Below, one piece after another: positions 1 to 7,418 of a stretch of 10,741 bases of DNA. The notes beneath the pieces were generated by a model. The model worked only from the letters and a program-made list of their open reading frames with translations. It was not told where the DNA came from and did not search any database. The stretch is from positions 1 through 10,741 of the forward strand of contig DDIL01000091.1 in NCBI GenBank assembly GCA_002338515.1. Reading direction: 5' to 3'. This DNA comes from Glaciecola sp. UBA1851. Lineage in GTDB: Bacteria; Pseudomonadota; Gammaproteobacteria; Enterobacterales; Alteromonadaceae. Both the position numbers and the translations under genes were made by a program. The number at the start of each line of letters is the position of its first letter. Position 1 is the first letter of the stretch.

Positions 1-25
1 AAGGAAATGGCTAAATCAACGCAAA

Positions 26-2341
26 TTATTTGCCGGTTTTATGCCAAAGCAATCTTGCAATTGCAGGCAAAACAACAATTGCCCCTAACATATTCACTAA
101 GAACATAAAGGTTAACAATATTCCCATATCCATTTGGAATTTGAGGCTTGAAAATACCCATGTACTCACGCCTATTGCTAATGTTATACCAGTAAATAAT
201 ACTGCACTGCCCCGCTCTTTTAATGCATCATAATAAGCGGTATACACATCTGCACCTTCGCGGATGCGTTGGTTCATTGTAGACAATATGTAAATACCAT
301 AGTCGACGCCTATCCCTACACCTAAAGCAATAACGGGTAGAGTTGAAACGGTTAAACCAATTTGCAAATAGGTCATTAGTGCTTGCGCTAATACAGAGAC
401 AACGTATAAAGGAATAACCACCGAAAGCGTGGCTTTTATTGACCTAAAGCTTAACAAACATAAAATAATTACTGCGCCAAATACATAATAAAGCATCGGA
501 TCTTGTGATGATTCTACCGCTTCGTTTGTTGCAGCCATAACACCTACTGGCCCTGACGCTAACTTAATCTGTAAGTCTTCAGACTCATATTGCTCACGAA
601 TTTCTTTTATCGCGTCTACCACAACATTGATCGTTTCGGCTTTATGATCTTCCATAAACAAAATGACAGGCATGACCGAGCAATCACCATTTAATAGACC
701 AGACGACGTAGGCACTCTTCCAACTGCTTGTACCAATGTAGACTGGTTTCGTGGTAATACTTGCCACTTCGGATTGCCTTCGTTATATCCAGCGTTCACC
801 TTTTTAGCCACTGACGCCAATGAAATACCTGATTGCACACCTGGTATGTTGATCATTTTCCACTGAAACTCATCAATCGCTGTCATGGTGCTATGCTCAG
901 TACATGACTCTGGTGTGGTTTCAATGATCACCGAAATGTAATCAACCGTAATTTCATATTTATCAGTAATTAAGAATACATCTTGGTTATAACGAGAGTA
1001 TTCATGAAGTGACGGTGCACCAGCATGTAAATCACCAATTTTTAAATGTTGCGATTGATACTTACCCCATGCAAATAAGCATACAGTAACCGCTATAATT
1101 ACAACCGCAGTTTTAGGTGACGCGCAAGATGCAACTTTATCCCAAAATATGTGCGTATTTTCTTCCTGCTGATACTTTTCCTTATTCGCCTTTGATAACG
1201 TAACATATGACATTAATACTGGGAGTAGCAATAAATTAGTGAGGATAATAACCGCCACACCCATACTAGCGGTAATAGCCAGTTCTTTGATAATACCTAT
1301 ATCGATTACTAGTAGCGTCATAAATCCGATGGTATCCGACAATAACGCAATGCCACCGGGTATGAGTAAAGTTCTAAACGCATGTTGCGAAGCCACTTTT
1401 ACACTGCTACCGCGGGCCGCTTTTTTACCCACAGCATTGATCATTTGCACGCCATGACTCACCCCTATTGCGAATACCAAGAAGGGAACAAGAATCGACA
1501 TTGGGTCAAGGCCAAAACCAAATAGTGTTAACAATCCTAACTGCCAAACGACAGCAATGACCGAGCAAGCAATAGGTAGGAAGGTTAGCATTAACGAACG
1601 ACAGAAGAAATAAACCATGACTGCCGTAATGGCAATAGCGATAGCAAAAAACATGACTACATCTTTTGCACCATTTGCCACATCTCCAATCATTTTAGCA
1701 AAGCCAATAATATGAATGCTAATATCGTCGTTTTCGTATTCGCCTCTAAGCTGATTTTCAAGCTCTTCAGCAATAGCGAGAGTATCTAAGGGTTCGCCTG
1801 TATCAGGGTTAATGTCTAGCAATTGTGCCGTAACCATTGCACAAGTGAAATCGTTTGATACTTGGCGGCCAACAATCCCAGCTTTATCTATATTTTTTCT
1901 AACTGTTTCAAGCGCAGACGGGTTAGAAGAGTCAAAATCTGCAGGTATAACTGGGCCACCAGAGAACCCTCCTTCAACTATTTCAGTGAAGCGTGTGCTG
2001 GGTGCAAACAAAGACACAACTAGCGAACGGTTCACGCCATTTATAAAAAATAATTGGTCATGCACATTTTTCAGCGTATCAAAAAATGCTTGATTGAAAA
2101 TATCGCCATCTCTTTCACAAACCGATACAAGTATATTGTTTGCCCCACCAAAATTTTCTTTATGTTTGATGTAAGTTTTCATGTATTCGTGATTAAGTGG
2201 AATATTTTTGGTGAAACCTGCATCAAGCTTTAATAAGGATGCTTGGAATAACAAAAATAGCGTTGCCGCAGCAAAAACAGTAATTACAAAAACTCTGTTT
2301 CTGAAGACTGCCTTTTCAAAAAAATCGATAAAACCATTCAT
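26..2341 (-). CDS. RND/MMPL-superfamily inner-membrane transporter
   Basis: This 771-residue protein has the two-fold RND layout. TM1 lies near residues 15-33, a large periplasmic loop at about 34-225, a membrane block at about 226-379, TM7 near 410-426, a second periplasmic loop at about 427-615, and a last membrane block at about 616-765. The TM10 motif GVGIGVDYG (675-682 region, Asp680) is typical of proton-driven RND proteins. The matching site in the first half reads AIGVSHG (291-297), with Ser-His where Asp is usual. Length and the lack of extra docking-domain segments fit COG1033-type 'predicted exporters' (MmpL and HpnN relatives) rather than AcrB-type drug pumps, which exceed 1000 residues. 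The ATG lies one base after the stop codon of the propeller gene (TAATATG), so translation is very likely coupled. No membrane-fusion partner is encoded nearby. Substrate and direction are unknown; lipid or another hydrophobic molecule is inferred from relatives and neighbours. Confidence 0.9.
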   Translation of the reverse strand: MNGFIDFFEKAVFRNRVFVITVFAAATLFLLFQASLLKLDAGFTKNIPLNHEYMKTYIKHKENFGGANNILVSVCERDGDIFNQAFFDTLKNVHDQLFFINGVNRSLVVSLFAPSTRFTEIVEGGFSGGPVIPADFDSSNPSALETVRKNIDKAGIVGRQVSNDFTCAMVTAQLLDINPDTGEPLDTLAIAEELENQLRGEYENDDISIHIIGFAKMIGDVANGAKDVVMFFAIAIAITAVMVYFFCRSLMLTFLPIACSVIAVVWQLGLLTLFGFGLDPMSILVPFLVFAIGVSHGVQMINAVGKKAARGSSVKVASQHAFRTLLIPGGIALLSDTIGFMTLLVIDIGIIKELAITASMGVAVIILTNLLLLPVLMSYVTLSKANKEKYQQEENTHIFWDKVASCASPKTAVVIIAVTVCLFAWGKYQSQHLKIGDLHAGAPSLHEYSRYNQDVFLITDKYEITVDYISVIIETTPESCTEHSTMTAIDEFQWKMINIPGVQSGISLASVAKKVNAGYNEGNPKWQVLPRNQSTLVQAVGRVPTSSGLLNGDCSVMPVILFMEDHKAETINVVVDAIKEIREQYESEDLQIKLASGPVGVMAATNEAVESSQDPMLYYVFGAVIILCLLSFRSIKATLSVVIPLYVVSVLAQALMTYLQIGLTVSTLPVIALGVGIGVDYGIYILSTMNQRIREGADVYTAYYDALKERGSAVLFTGITLAIGVSTWVFSSLKFQMDMGILLTFMFLVNMLGAIVVLPAIARLLWHKTGK

Positions 2342-2342
2342 A

Positions 2343-3431
2343 TTAGTTGGCCACCACTTGTTTTAAACCACTAGCAGTTACAGTCAGTAAATGACTACCA
2401 GTTGGTATGCCATCCGCTATAGGATCTGAAAAGTCTGTTTTTGTTTGAGAAACAGATACATGCCTTCTGCAACCATCAATTGAGGTGGATTGCAGTTCAG
2501 ATGAATTCAACTGATTGAGGCTCACCTTTAAAATGACACCGTTATTGCCAAACAAATGCGCATTGCTACCATCAATTTCAATACTATTTAAGCTAGTGGT
2601 GACACAAGTATTAATTTTGCGCCAATCGTCATTAGATTGCACAAACATATTACCTCTTAATCCTGCAACCATCACTTCATTGGAAGGCAATACATTTATT
2701 GCGAAAAAAGAACCAAAATAATCAATATCAAGCCTTTCCCAATTGTTACCTCTGTCGCTACTTACCGCTACCAAACCGGCTTCGCCCGCCAAATATAACT
2801 GTCCGTTTGCAAAATTTAATTGGTTAAAATGCGGAGAAATAAACGATAGTTCTTCTAAATAAAAAGCCTCATCATCCTTGATGCTATCTAAATATTCTTT
2901 ATCATCTTCAGATAACACACTTGGATGCGACTCTTGTTGCCAATTCATACCGCCATCTAACGTGCGATAAAACAAGCCATATGCGCCAATCGCTATACCT
3001 TCATTTTCATCAAAAAAATATACGTCTAATAGTGGCCTATCTAACTCAGGGAATGTTTGAACCAGTTCCCATGAGTTGCCTGAGTCGGTGGAGCGAATAA
3101 TAGTCGCATCATGACCTACAGCCCATACGTTTTGTCCCAAATTATAAACAGCGGTTAACGTTGTTCTAGTAGGCGCAATGATTTGCTTAAAGTCATCTAT
3201 TTCAGGGGAGTTATTTGTCGCTTTAAGGATATGTCCACGTTCGCCTACAATAATAGTTTGCGAACCATGGCTAATATCTAGCAACAATGACTCGGTGACT
3301 AAGGGCGCTTTAAAAGATGAATCAGCATTTTCTAATGTATCTTCTTGTGCCGATACACCCACTGCTTGATAAGACAAAAATAGCCCTGTAAGGGCTAATT
3401 TAATATTTAATGCATTAAAGTTTATTTTCAC
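2343..3431 (-). CDS. Secreted YCF48/BNR-like beta-propeller protein
   Basis: The 362-residue protein starts with GTG. An N-terminal signal peptide (about residues 1-28, ending V-S-A) suggests periplasmic location. Three Asp-box motifs of the form S/T-x-D-x-G-x-x-W are visible: STDSGNSW (114-121), TLDGGMNW (157-164) and SSDRGNNW (224-231). A degenerate copy lies near 265-270. GERGHIL, GEAGLVA and GNNGVIL blade strands recur. This is the pattern of the YCF48/HCF136 photosystem II assembly-factor family, here in a setting with nothing photosynthetic, so a scaffold or chaperone role for the neighbouring transporter is inferred. An acidic insert (about 174-194) separates blades two and three. The mature protein has just two cysteines (276 and 321). 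The GTG start is supported by an AGTGAG ribosome-binding site five bases upstream; an ATG four bases upstream is out of frame. An intrinsic terminator ends 20 bases before the start codon. The stop is coupled to the transporter start. Confidence 0.85.
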   Translation of the reverse strand: MKINFNALNIKLALTGLFLSYQAVGVSAQEDTLENADSSFKAPLVTESLLLDISHGSQTIIVGERGHILKATNNSPEIDDFKQIIAPTRTTLTAVYNLGQNVWAVGHDATIIRSTDSGNSWELVQTFPELDRPLLDVYFFDENEGIAIGAYGLFYRTLDGGMNWQQESHPSVLSEDDKEYLDSIKDDEAFYLEELSFISPHFNQLNFANGQLYLAGEAGLVAVSSDRGNNWERLDIDYFGSFFAINVLPSNEVMVAGLRGNMFVQSNDDWRKINTCVTTSLNSIEIDGSNAHLFGNNGVILKVSLNQLNSSELQSTSIDGCRRHVSVSQTKTDFSDPIADGIPTGSHLLTVTASGLKQVVAN

Positions 3432-3450
3432 ACATGCTCACTTTAGTATA

Positions 3451-3480
3451 AAAAAACGGCTGGCTAGGCCAACCGTTTTT
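3451..3480 (-). terminator. Intrinsic terminator between the DUF1329 and propeller genes
   Basis: On the minus strand, 13-base arms (3480-3468 and 3464-3452) pair around a 3-base CTA loop, with a single G-U wobble and a CGGTTGGC/GCCAGCCG core. A run of six T follows at 3456-3451. On the plus strand the wobble becomes a C/A mismatch and the T run is five bases, so the element is oriented for minus-strand transcripts. It sits 19 bases after the DUF1329 stop codon and 20 bases before the GTG of the propeller gene. It is therefore internal to the four-gene module and probably reduces, rather than abolishes, distal expression. Confidence 0.85.
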
Positions 3481-3498
3481 CTGATTAACCATAGAGTA

Positions 3499-4866
3499 TT
3501 AACGCTTACCCTCGCGACGTAGCGCCTGAGGTGTAAATTCACGGTCATCCATTTTCACAGTGAAATCATACATTGATTCCTCGTTATCTAAGCCTATCGC
3601 TAAATAACGACGTGAGTTTAAATCATGATAAACATCAAGTGTAGACCAATGTGCTGGCACATCATAGTAATTTACACCATGTGCTATACCAACACGATAT
3701 AACTCACCGCGATTATCGTACATATCGGCTACCTGAATCTGCCATGAGTCTTCATCTATATAAAACACTCGTTTTTCATACACGTGCCTAAATTCATCTT
3801 TTAGCGTGGCTTCAACCACCCAAACACGGTGTTTTTCAAATCGAGTTAATTCAGGATTAACATGGCCAGGTTGTAAAATATCATCATAAGTCACGTTGTT
3901 GCTATGAATAGCATAGTTATTGTAAGCAACATACATTTCACGCTTACCTTTCAATTCCCAATTATAACGGTTTGGTGAACCATTAAACATATCGAAATCG
4001 TCGGTAGTACGCAAACCATCAGCCTGCGTACCTGGTGCATCGTATGCAATATTCGGCGCACGTCTTACACGACGTTGTCCTGTATTATAGGTCCATGCTT
4101 GTCTTGGCTGAGTTACTTGATCAACCGTCTCATGAACAAGTAATGCGGTACCTGCTAAGCGAGCGGGTTTGGTCACTTTTTGTTTAAACTTAAATAAAAT
4201 ATTGTCTTCAGTTAGCTGTTCTGGTGTTAACCCTGGCGTAGAGTATTTGATCATCAACTGCTCATCAAAACCGATTACATTGAAGTCACCACCAGCGGTT
4301 ACTGCAGCTTGACCACCATTACGTTGAACTGCTTCACCTCTATAACGAAGTGTGTGATTCCATATCGCCTCTACACCACTTTGAGGAATTGGAAAAGGCA
4401 CCGCCATCACTGCACCTTTGATTCCGTTTCCATCAGCTAGTAATTCTGCTCTGGTTGCATTAGCTTTTGCAGCTTCGTATACAAACTCAGGATTAGACGC
4501 TGTTCGTCTAGTTTGATAAACCGGCATTTTATAAGTGTCGGGATACGTTTCAAACAATTTCTTCTGACCATCAGATAGAAAATCAGCATATTCGTTATAG
4601 TTTGCCCCGGTAATAGTAAATAAAGGTTTATCTTCTGGAAACGGGTCAATGTGGAAGTCGCCCGGTGTAAATCCAGCGGGCGCCTCTGTTATGCCGCCCG
4701 TCCATGCAGGAATGCTACCATCTGCATTGCCAGCTTTTTCAGCACCTAAAGGCGTTAAAGTAGTGCCAAGCTTAGCCGCTTCTTCTGCAGAAACTTTAGC
4801 GAGTACGTGTTGACTAGTGACTGCAAGTGCAACACATGCAGCAACAAGACCTAATTGTTTAATCAT
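3499..4866 (-). CDS. DUF1329 periplasmic protein (LolA/LolB-like fold family)
   Basis: The protein has 455 residues from the ATG at 4866. I prefer this start to an in-frame ATG at 4914 because a TAAGGA ribosome-binding site (4879-4874) lies seven bases upstream. It also places a signal peptide at the N-terminus (residues 1-23, ending V-L-A), whereas the longer version would overlap the upstream gene. Just after the signal come the family signatures LTPLGAEKAGNADGSIPAWTGG (37-58 region), and the C-terminus ends with the usual F-T-P-x-x-L-R-R-x-G-x-R pattern. The family (PF07044) is grouped with outer-membrane lipoprotein-sorting (LolA/LolB-like) folds, which bind lipid in a hydrophobic cavity. 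A periplasmic lipid or hydrophobic-ligand carrier is therefore inferred, but no function is established. The mature protein has no cysteine. It follows the DUF1302 gene after 10 bases and is followed by a terminator. Confidence 0.9.
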   Translation of the reverse strand: MIKQLGLVAACVALAVTSQHVLAKVSAEEAAKLGTTLTPLGAEKAGNADGSIPAWTGGITEAPAGFTPGDFHIDPFPEDKPLFTITGANYNEYADFLSDGQKKLFETYPDTYKMPVYQTRRTASNPEFVYEAAKANATRAELLADGNGIKGAVMAVPFPIPQSGVEAIWNHTLRYRGEAVQRNGGQAAVTAGGDFNVIGFDEQLMIKYSTPGLTPEQLTEDNILFKFKQKVTKPARLAGTALLVHETVDQVTQPRQAWTYNTGQRRVRRAPNIAYDAPGTQADGLRTTDDFDMFNGSPNRYNWELKGKREMYVAYNNYAIHSNNVTYDDILQPGHVNPELTRFEKHRVWVVEATLKDEFRHVYEKRVFYIDEDSWQIQVADMYDNRGELYRVGIAHGVNYYDVPAHWSTLDVYHDLNSRRYLAIGLDNEESMYDFTVKMDDREFTPQALRREGKR

Positions 4867-4873
4867 TTTAACG

Positions 4874-4879
4874 TCCTTA
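4874..4879 (-). promoter_or_regulatory. Ribosome-binding site that sets the DUF1329 start
   Basis: TAAGGA lies seven bases before the ATG at 4866, and its TAA is the stop codon of the DUF1302 gene. The overlap of stop codon and ribosome-binding site suggests translational coupling of the two genes and argues against the longer in-frame start at 4914. Confidence 0.75.
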
Positions 4880-6943
4880 AATAGCATATTTAATATTGAA
4901 AGAAGCGAAATCACGGTCGGCTAACTGGTTAGTAGTGCCGATACCACCCCAAAATGCGCTGTATGACGCAGAAAATGACCACTTACTTAAATAATCGAGT
5001 GTGAAAGTAAGGTTGGCTGATTTTCTGTCTTCTAAGAATAAAAACAGTGGATCAGGCGTTGTACCATTCACATCGTGAGCAAAAGCAGCTCTTGTACGCA
5101 GGTTCATACCCGCAAATACATTGTTAAAATCAGCAACGGCTAATAAACGATAACCCCATGCCCCAGCAGTTGAAAACGGATTGGTTTCCGGGCCATCAGA
5201 CAACGCGGTATGTAATCCTGTTCTTGGATTACCTGTTGCAGTTGGCTCAAGTGATGGTGTTCGAGCTGTGCCCGGTGCATTCAAACGAATTACTTCAGGA
5301 TCTGGGAAATCTACTATGTTTACGTACCCAGCTTCACCTAATAAAATTAAGTTATCAGTACCAAGGGCCGGACCAAAAATATGCGAGGCAGTCATCTGTA
5401 CTTGCCATGTATCTGACAATAAGAAACCTTCTGCAGTTTCACCTGGTCCTACGTTTCTACCAATATTGTTAAGTTGAGAAATACCTAACAAATCATCACG
5501 ACCTAGTTGTGTGGCGAGTTGTTCTGGCATTGCTGTATACAAAAGTTCGACATCGTCTATTTGCAATGGTTCATCTTGTCTATATGCAAACTCACCAGCT
5601 AATGCGGTTTCACCCACTGTTGTATTGAAGCTCACACCATACAATTTAATATCTTCAGGATAGGCAAAACGAGTCTCTGTGAATGCATCTAGCATGTGTA
5701 AATTTTCACGAGTAATTTGTGTGGTTGCTAACATACCAATGTCAGCACCTAATCCAGCTTGTGAGAAGTTAGATGTATTACCTGAAACCAATGGACGTTG
5801 CGAATGATAATTAATGTGATAAAAACCAAACTCTGTTTCATTCAAATCAGATGCAAACCAAGAAAGTTTAATACCATATTGACCCGAGTCGCTTGCCTCA
5901 TCGTGGGCCGCATCACTTTTTGCACGTACAGCTACCTTAGTTGGGTATGCTAAGTACTCAGGCACAGCAGCAGCGGTGGATAAAGTGCCTTCACGGATTC
6001 TATCGCCAATATTGTTTAACTGTGAAATTAACGTATCAGCATCAATGTCAGGGTTACCAGTAAAGCCTAGTTGGATATTGTTAAAAGAACCACCCTCGCC
6101 TGCAAAATCGTTCGTTGCGAAGTATGAACCAGCAACGGGTAACAATGAACGTTCATATTCGTATTGATAATAACCTTCTAAGCTAACCGTATCAGTTAGG
6201 CCAATGGAAGCGTATAACATCCCTACTGGAATAAACACTTCCTTAAGCTCTGACCCTGGCGCTCTTGCTCGAGTTACATCAACCGGGTTGGTTGTATTGA
6301 TACCATGTTGAATGAACGTACTCTCCCCCCAACTTACTACTTGGTCACCTAAACGGATACTAACAGGCATATCACCTACCCAAAAATCACCGTATAAGAA
6401 GAAATCAAGCATTCTTGCATCACGGCAAAGCTCATCACGCGCTTCTGAATCGCGGCATGGATCAACCGTAGTACCTGTGATTGGGTTAGACCAGTCTCTA
6501 TCTGAATCCATTAGTGTAAAATCGTAAAAATAGAAACCACGAGCGAATAAGCCAAAATCACCGTATCGCACATCGAGTTCATGTAGACCAACAAACTGTG
6601 TTGAGAAAGCTTGGCCCGGGTCAAAACTTAAATTACCCAAGTCACCGTTTGCTGAGTAGCCGCCAGTTGGCGATGCCCATACGTCGGTGTTGGTATAAAC
6701 AATGTTAGACGCGCCATTGTAACCAGCCCAATTATATTGAGGTTGATTGTTCTTACCAATTAAATCTAAATCCCTGTCTTCAACACGGATACTTGTAGCA
6801 AGAGTAAAGTTAGAATCTAACGTTACTTCGAGGTCACCAAAATTCCAATCAGCGGCATTCACACTGCCAGACGTTGCTGCTAAAAAAGTAGCGACGCCTA
6901 ATGCGATAGAGGACTTTTTAAATGCGCTAGGCTTATATGTCAT
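4877..6943 (-). CDS. DUF1302 outer-membrane beta-barrel protein
   Basis: The protein has 688 residues from the ATG at 6943. That start is chosen over an in-frame ATG at 6967 because GGAGAAGG lies seven bases upstream and a clean signal peptide follows (residues 1-30, ending V-N-A). The family core is clear: SIRLGDQVVSWGESTFIQHG (195-214), then NPVD (219-222) and APGSELKE with IPVG (228-241). A segment around 349-384 includes SDSGQYG and INYHSQRP. Alternating strands with aromatic girdles run to the C-terminus, which ends in a typical short amphipathic strand (SFNIKYAI). The family (PF06980) is uncharacterised but predicted to form an outer-membrane barrel, often encoded beside DUF1329 and reported near steroid, terpenoid and hydrocarbon catabolic genes; none is visible here. 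Cys163 and Cys173 are the only cysteines and could form a disulfide. The octapeptide ISQLNNIG occurs twice (306-313 and 488-495). It is the first gene of the module. Confidence 0.9.
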   Translation of the reverse strand: MTYKPSAFKKSSIALGVATFLAATSGSVNAADWNFGDLEVTLDSNFTLATSIRVEDRDLDLIGKNNQPQYNWAGYNGASNIVYTNTDVWASPTGGYSANGDLGNLSFDPGQAFSTQFVGLHELDVRYGDFGLFARGFYFYDFTLMDSDRDWSNPITGTTVDPCRDSEARDELCRDARMLDFFLYGDFWVGDMPVSIRLGDQVVSWGESTFIQHGINTTNPVDVTRARAPGSELKEVFIPVGMLYASIGLTDTVSLEGYYQYEYERSLLPVAGSYFATNDFAGEGGSFNNIQLGFTGNPDIDADTLISQLNNIGDRIREGTLSTAAAVPEYLAYPTKVAVRAKSDAAHDEASDSGQYGIKLSWFASDLNETEFGFYHINYHSQRPLVSGNTSNFSQAGLGADIGMLATTQITRENLHMLDAFTETRFAYPEDIKLYGVSFNTTVGETALAGEFAYRQDEPLQIDDVELLYTAMPEQLATQLGRDDLLGISQLNNIGRNVGPGETAEGFLLSDTWQVQMTASHIFGPALGTDNLILLGEAGYVNIVDFPDPEVIRLNAPGTARTPSLEPTATGNPRTGLHTALSDGPETNPFSTAGAWGYRLLAVADFNNVFAGMNLRTRAAFAHDVNGTTPDPLFLFLEDRKSANLTFTLDYLSKWSFSASYSAFWGGIGTTNQLADRDFASFNIKYAI

Positions 6944-6950
6944 GGGTTTA

Positions 6951-6958
6951 CCTTCTCC
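6951..6958 (-). promoter_or_regulatory. Strong ribosome-binding site of the DUF1302 gene
   Basis: GGAGAAGG with a seven-base spacer (TAAACCC) precedes the ATG at 6943. It is purine-rich and close to consensus, which fixes this start against the upstream in-frame ATG at 6967 and predicts efficient translation of the outer-membrane component. Confidence 0.75.
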
Positions 6959-7032
6959 AAAATACACAATATGGCACGACTAAAATCTAATTGAGGTTTA
7001 CAAAAAAATAATAACCGCAGGTTTAATTAACA

Positions 7033-7049
7033 AAATGATTACATCATTT
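7033..7049. promoter_or_regulatory. Candidate operator: perfect 7-base inverted repeat
   Basis: AAATGAT and ATCATTT flank the 3-base spacer TAC. The arms are perfect, and the site sits about 20 bases upstream of the candidate -10 at 7013-7008, roughly over the -35 position. The size and symmetry suit a dimeric helix-turn-helix regulator. I do not recognise the consensus, and AT-rich DNA yields such repeats by chance, so this is tentative. Confidence 0.4.
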
Positions 7050-7082
7050 GACTACAATCGCAAGAACTAATCGTACCAGTTA

Positions 7083-7105
7083 GGTTATCTTTTTAATAAA
7101 TAACC
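7083..7105. repeat. Inverted repeat GGTTAT/ATAACC with 11-base spacer
   Basis: The 6-base arms at 7083-7088 and 7100-7105 are exact inverted complements. In minus-strand RNA they could form a short hairpin downstream of the DUF2835 gene, but no T run follows, so it is a poor intrinsic terminator. It could instead be a regulator site upstream of the module or chance. Confidence 0.25.
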
Positions 7106-7178
7106 ACTTTTGTTGTTTAATCATCGACAAATTGTGCGATATTTCAACGTTAAATGTTAAAACTTTTCGAACTGTTTG

Positions 7179-7418
7179 TTATTTCAATAGATTAATACTG
7201 ACTAATTTGTGGTTTTGGTCAACTATTAACTCAAAATGACCTTGAATTCCTTGAGGGGTAATAAATTTTTTCATATTTTGTTTAGGTAATTGGATACGCT
7301 TGCCTTGAATGTCTTGTACCATCAAAAATTTAATTTGTTGTTGGTACAAGGCTTCACATTCAAGGTAACTTAAACTCACTGAAAAATAATGAGATGTATA
7401 GGTGAATTTGCTACCCAT
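7179..7418 (-). CDS. Small DUF2835 family protein
   Basis: This 79-residue protein matches the DUF2835 pattern (PF11197) as I know it: an N-terminal Y-F-S-V-S-L-S-Y strand (residues 11-18), GKRIQLPKQNMKKF (about 39-52), then a G-I-Q-G-H-F-E-L strand (about 57-64) and a short C-terminal strand. It has no signal peptide or membrane segment, so it is probably cytoplasmic. The function is unknown for the whole family. The gene starts 14 bases after the pepN stop. No Shine-Dalgarno sequence is visible, and the start codon touches a small hairpin, so translation may depend on ribosomes finishing pepN. No usable alternative start lies before the conserved first strand. Confidence 0.8.
   Translation of the reverse strand: MGSKFTYTSHYFSVSLSYLECEALYQQQIKFLMVQDIQGKRIQLPKQNMKKFITPQGIQGHFELIVDQNHKLVSINLLK

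Larger units (their letters stand above)
6959..7178 (-). promoter_or_regulatory. Regulatory gap upstream of the envelope module
   Basis: This AT-rich gap of about 220 bases separates the DUF2835 stop from the DUF1302 leader and is the only place in the window where a promoter for the module is expected. A good -10 candidate, TATTAT, lies at 7013-7008 on the minus strand and would give a leader of roughly 55-60 bases. No good -35 hexamer lies at the right distance, which is common in activator-dependent promoters. Two inverted repeats (listed separately) lie upstream. No convincing stem plus T tract terminates the pepN-DUF2835 transcript, and I see no RNA gene or small ORF with a ribosome-binding site. 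Confidence 0.5.

Noticed and set aside
2343..3431. Sialidase or photosystem assembly activity for the Asp-box protein
   Set aside because: Asp boxes only mark propeller blades. I saw no sialidase active-site pattern such as the R-I-P motif, and no photosynthesis gene is present.
4437..4649. Minus-strand open frame of 70 codons within the DUF1329 gene
   Set aside because: It is an out-of-frame shadow inside a strongly supported coding region and resembles no known family.
4829..4866. Lipobox-like V-A-A-C at residues 8-11 of the DUF1329 protein
   Set aside because: The hydrophobic stretch before the cysteine is only about six residues, too short for a lipoprotein signal, and a good signal peptidase I site (V-L-A) follows at residue 23.
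5158..5477. Two plus-strand open frames of about 100 codons opposite the DUF1302 gene
   Set aside because: They lie wholly antisense to a well-supported family gene, have no family resemblance I recognise and look like shadows of its codon pattern. The same holds for the other plus-strand open frames in the window.
6944..6967. Eight-residue N-terminal extension of DUF1302 from the ATG at 6967
   Set aside because: The strong GGAGAAGG site would lie inside that extension, and the ATG at 6943 gives a standard signal peptide.
7005..7028. LuxR-type box around AACC-TGC-GGTT
   Set aside because: Only four base pairs of symmetry are present and flanking bases do not extend it. It does not match a lux-box length or consensus.
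7081..7178. Terminator for the pepN-DUF2835 transcript
   Set aside because: Only short or weak stems are present and none is followed by a T run on the minus strand. Termination may be Rho-dependent or absent.
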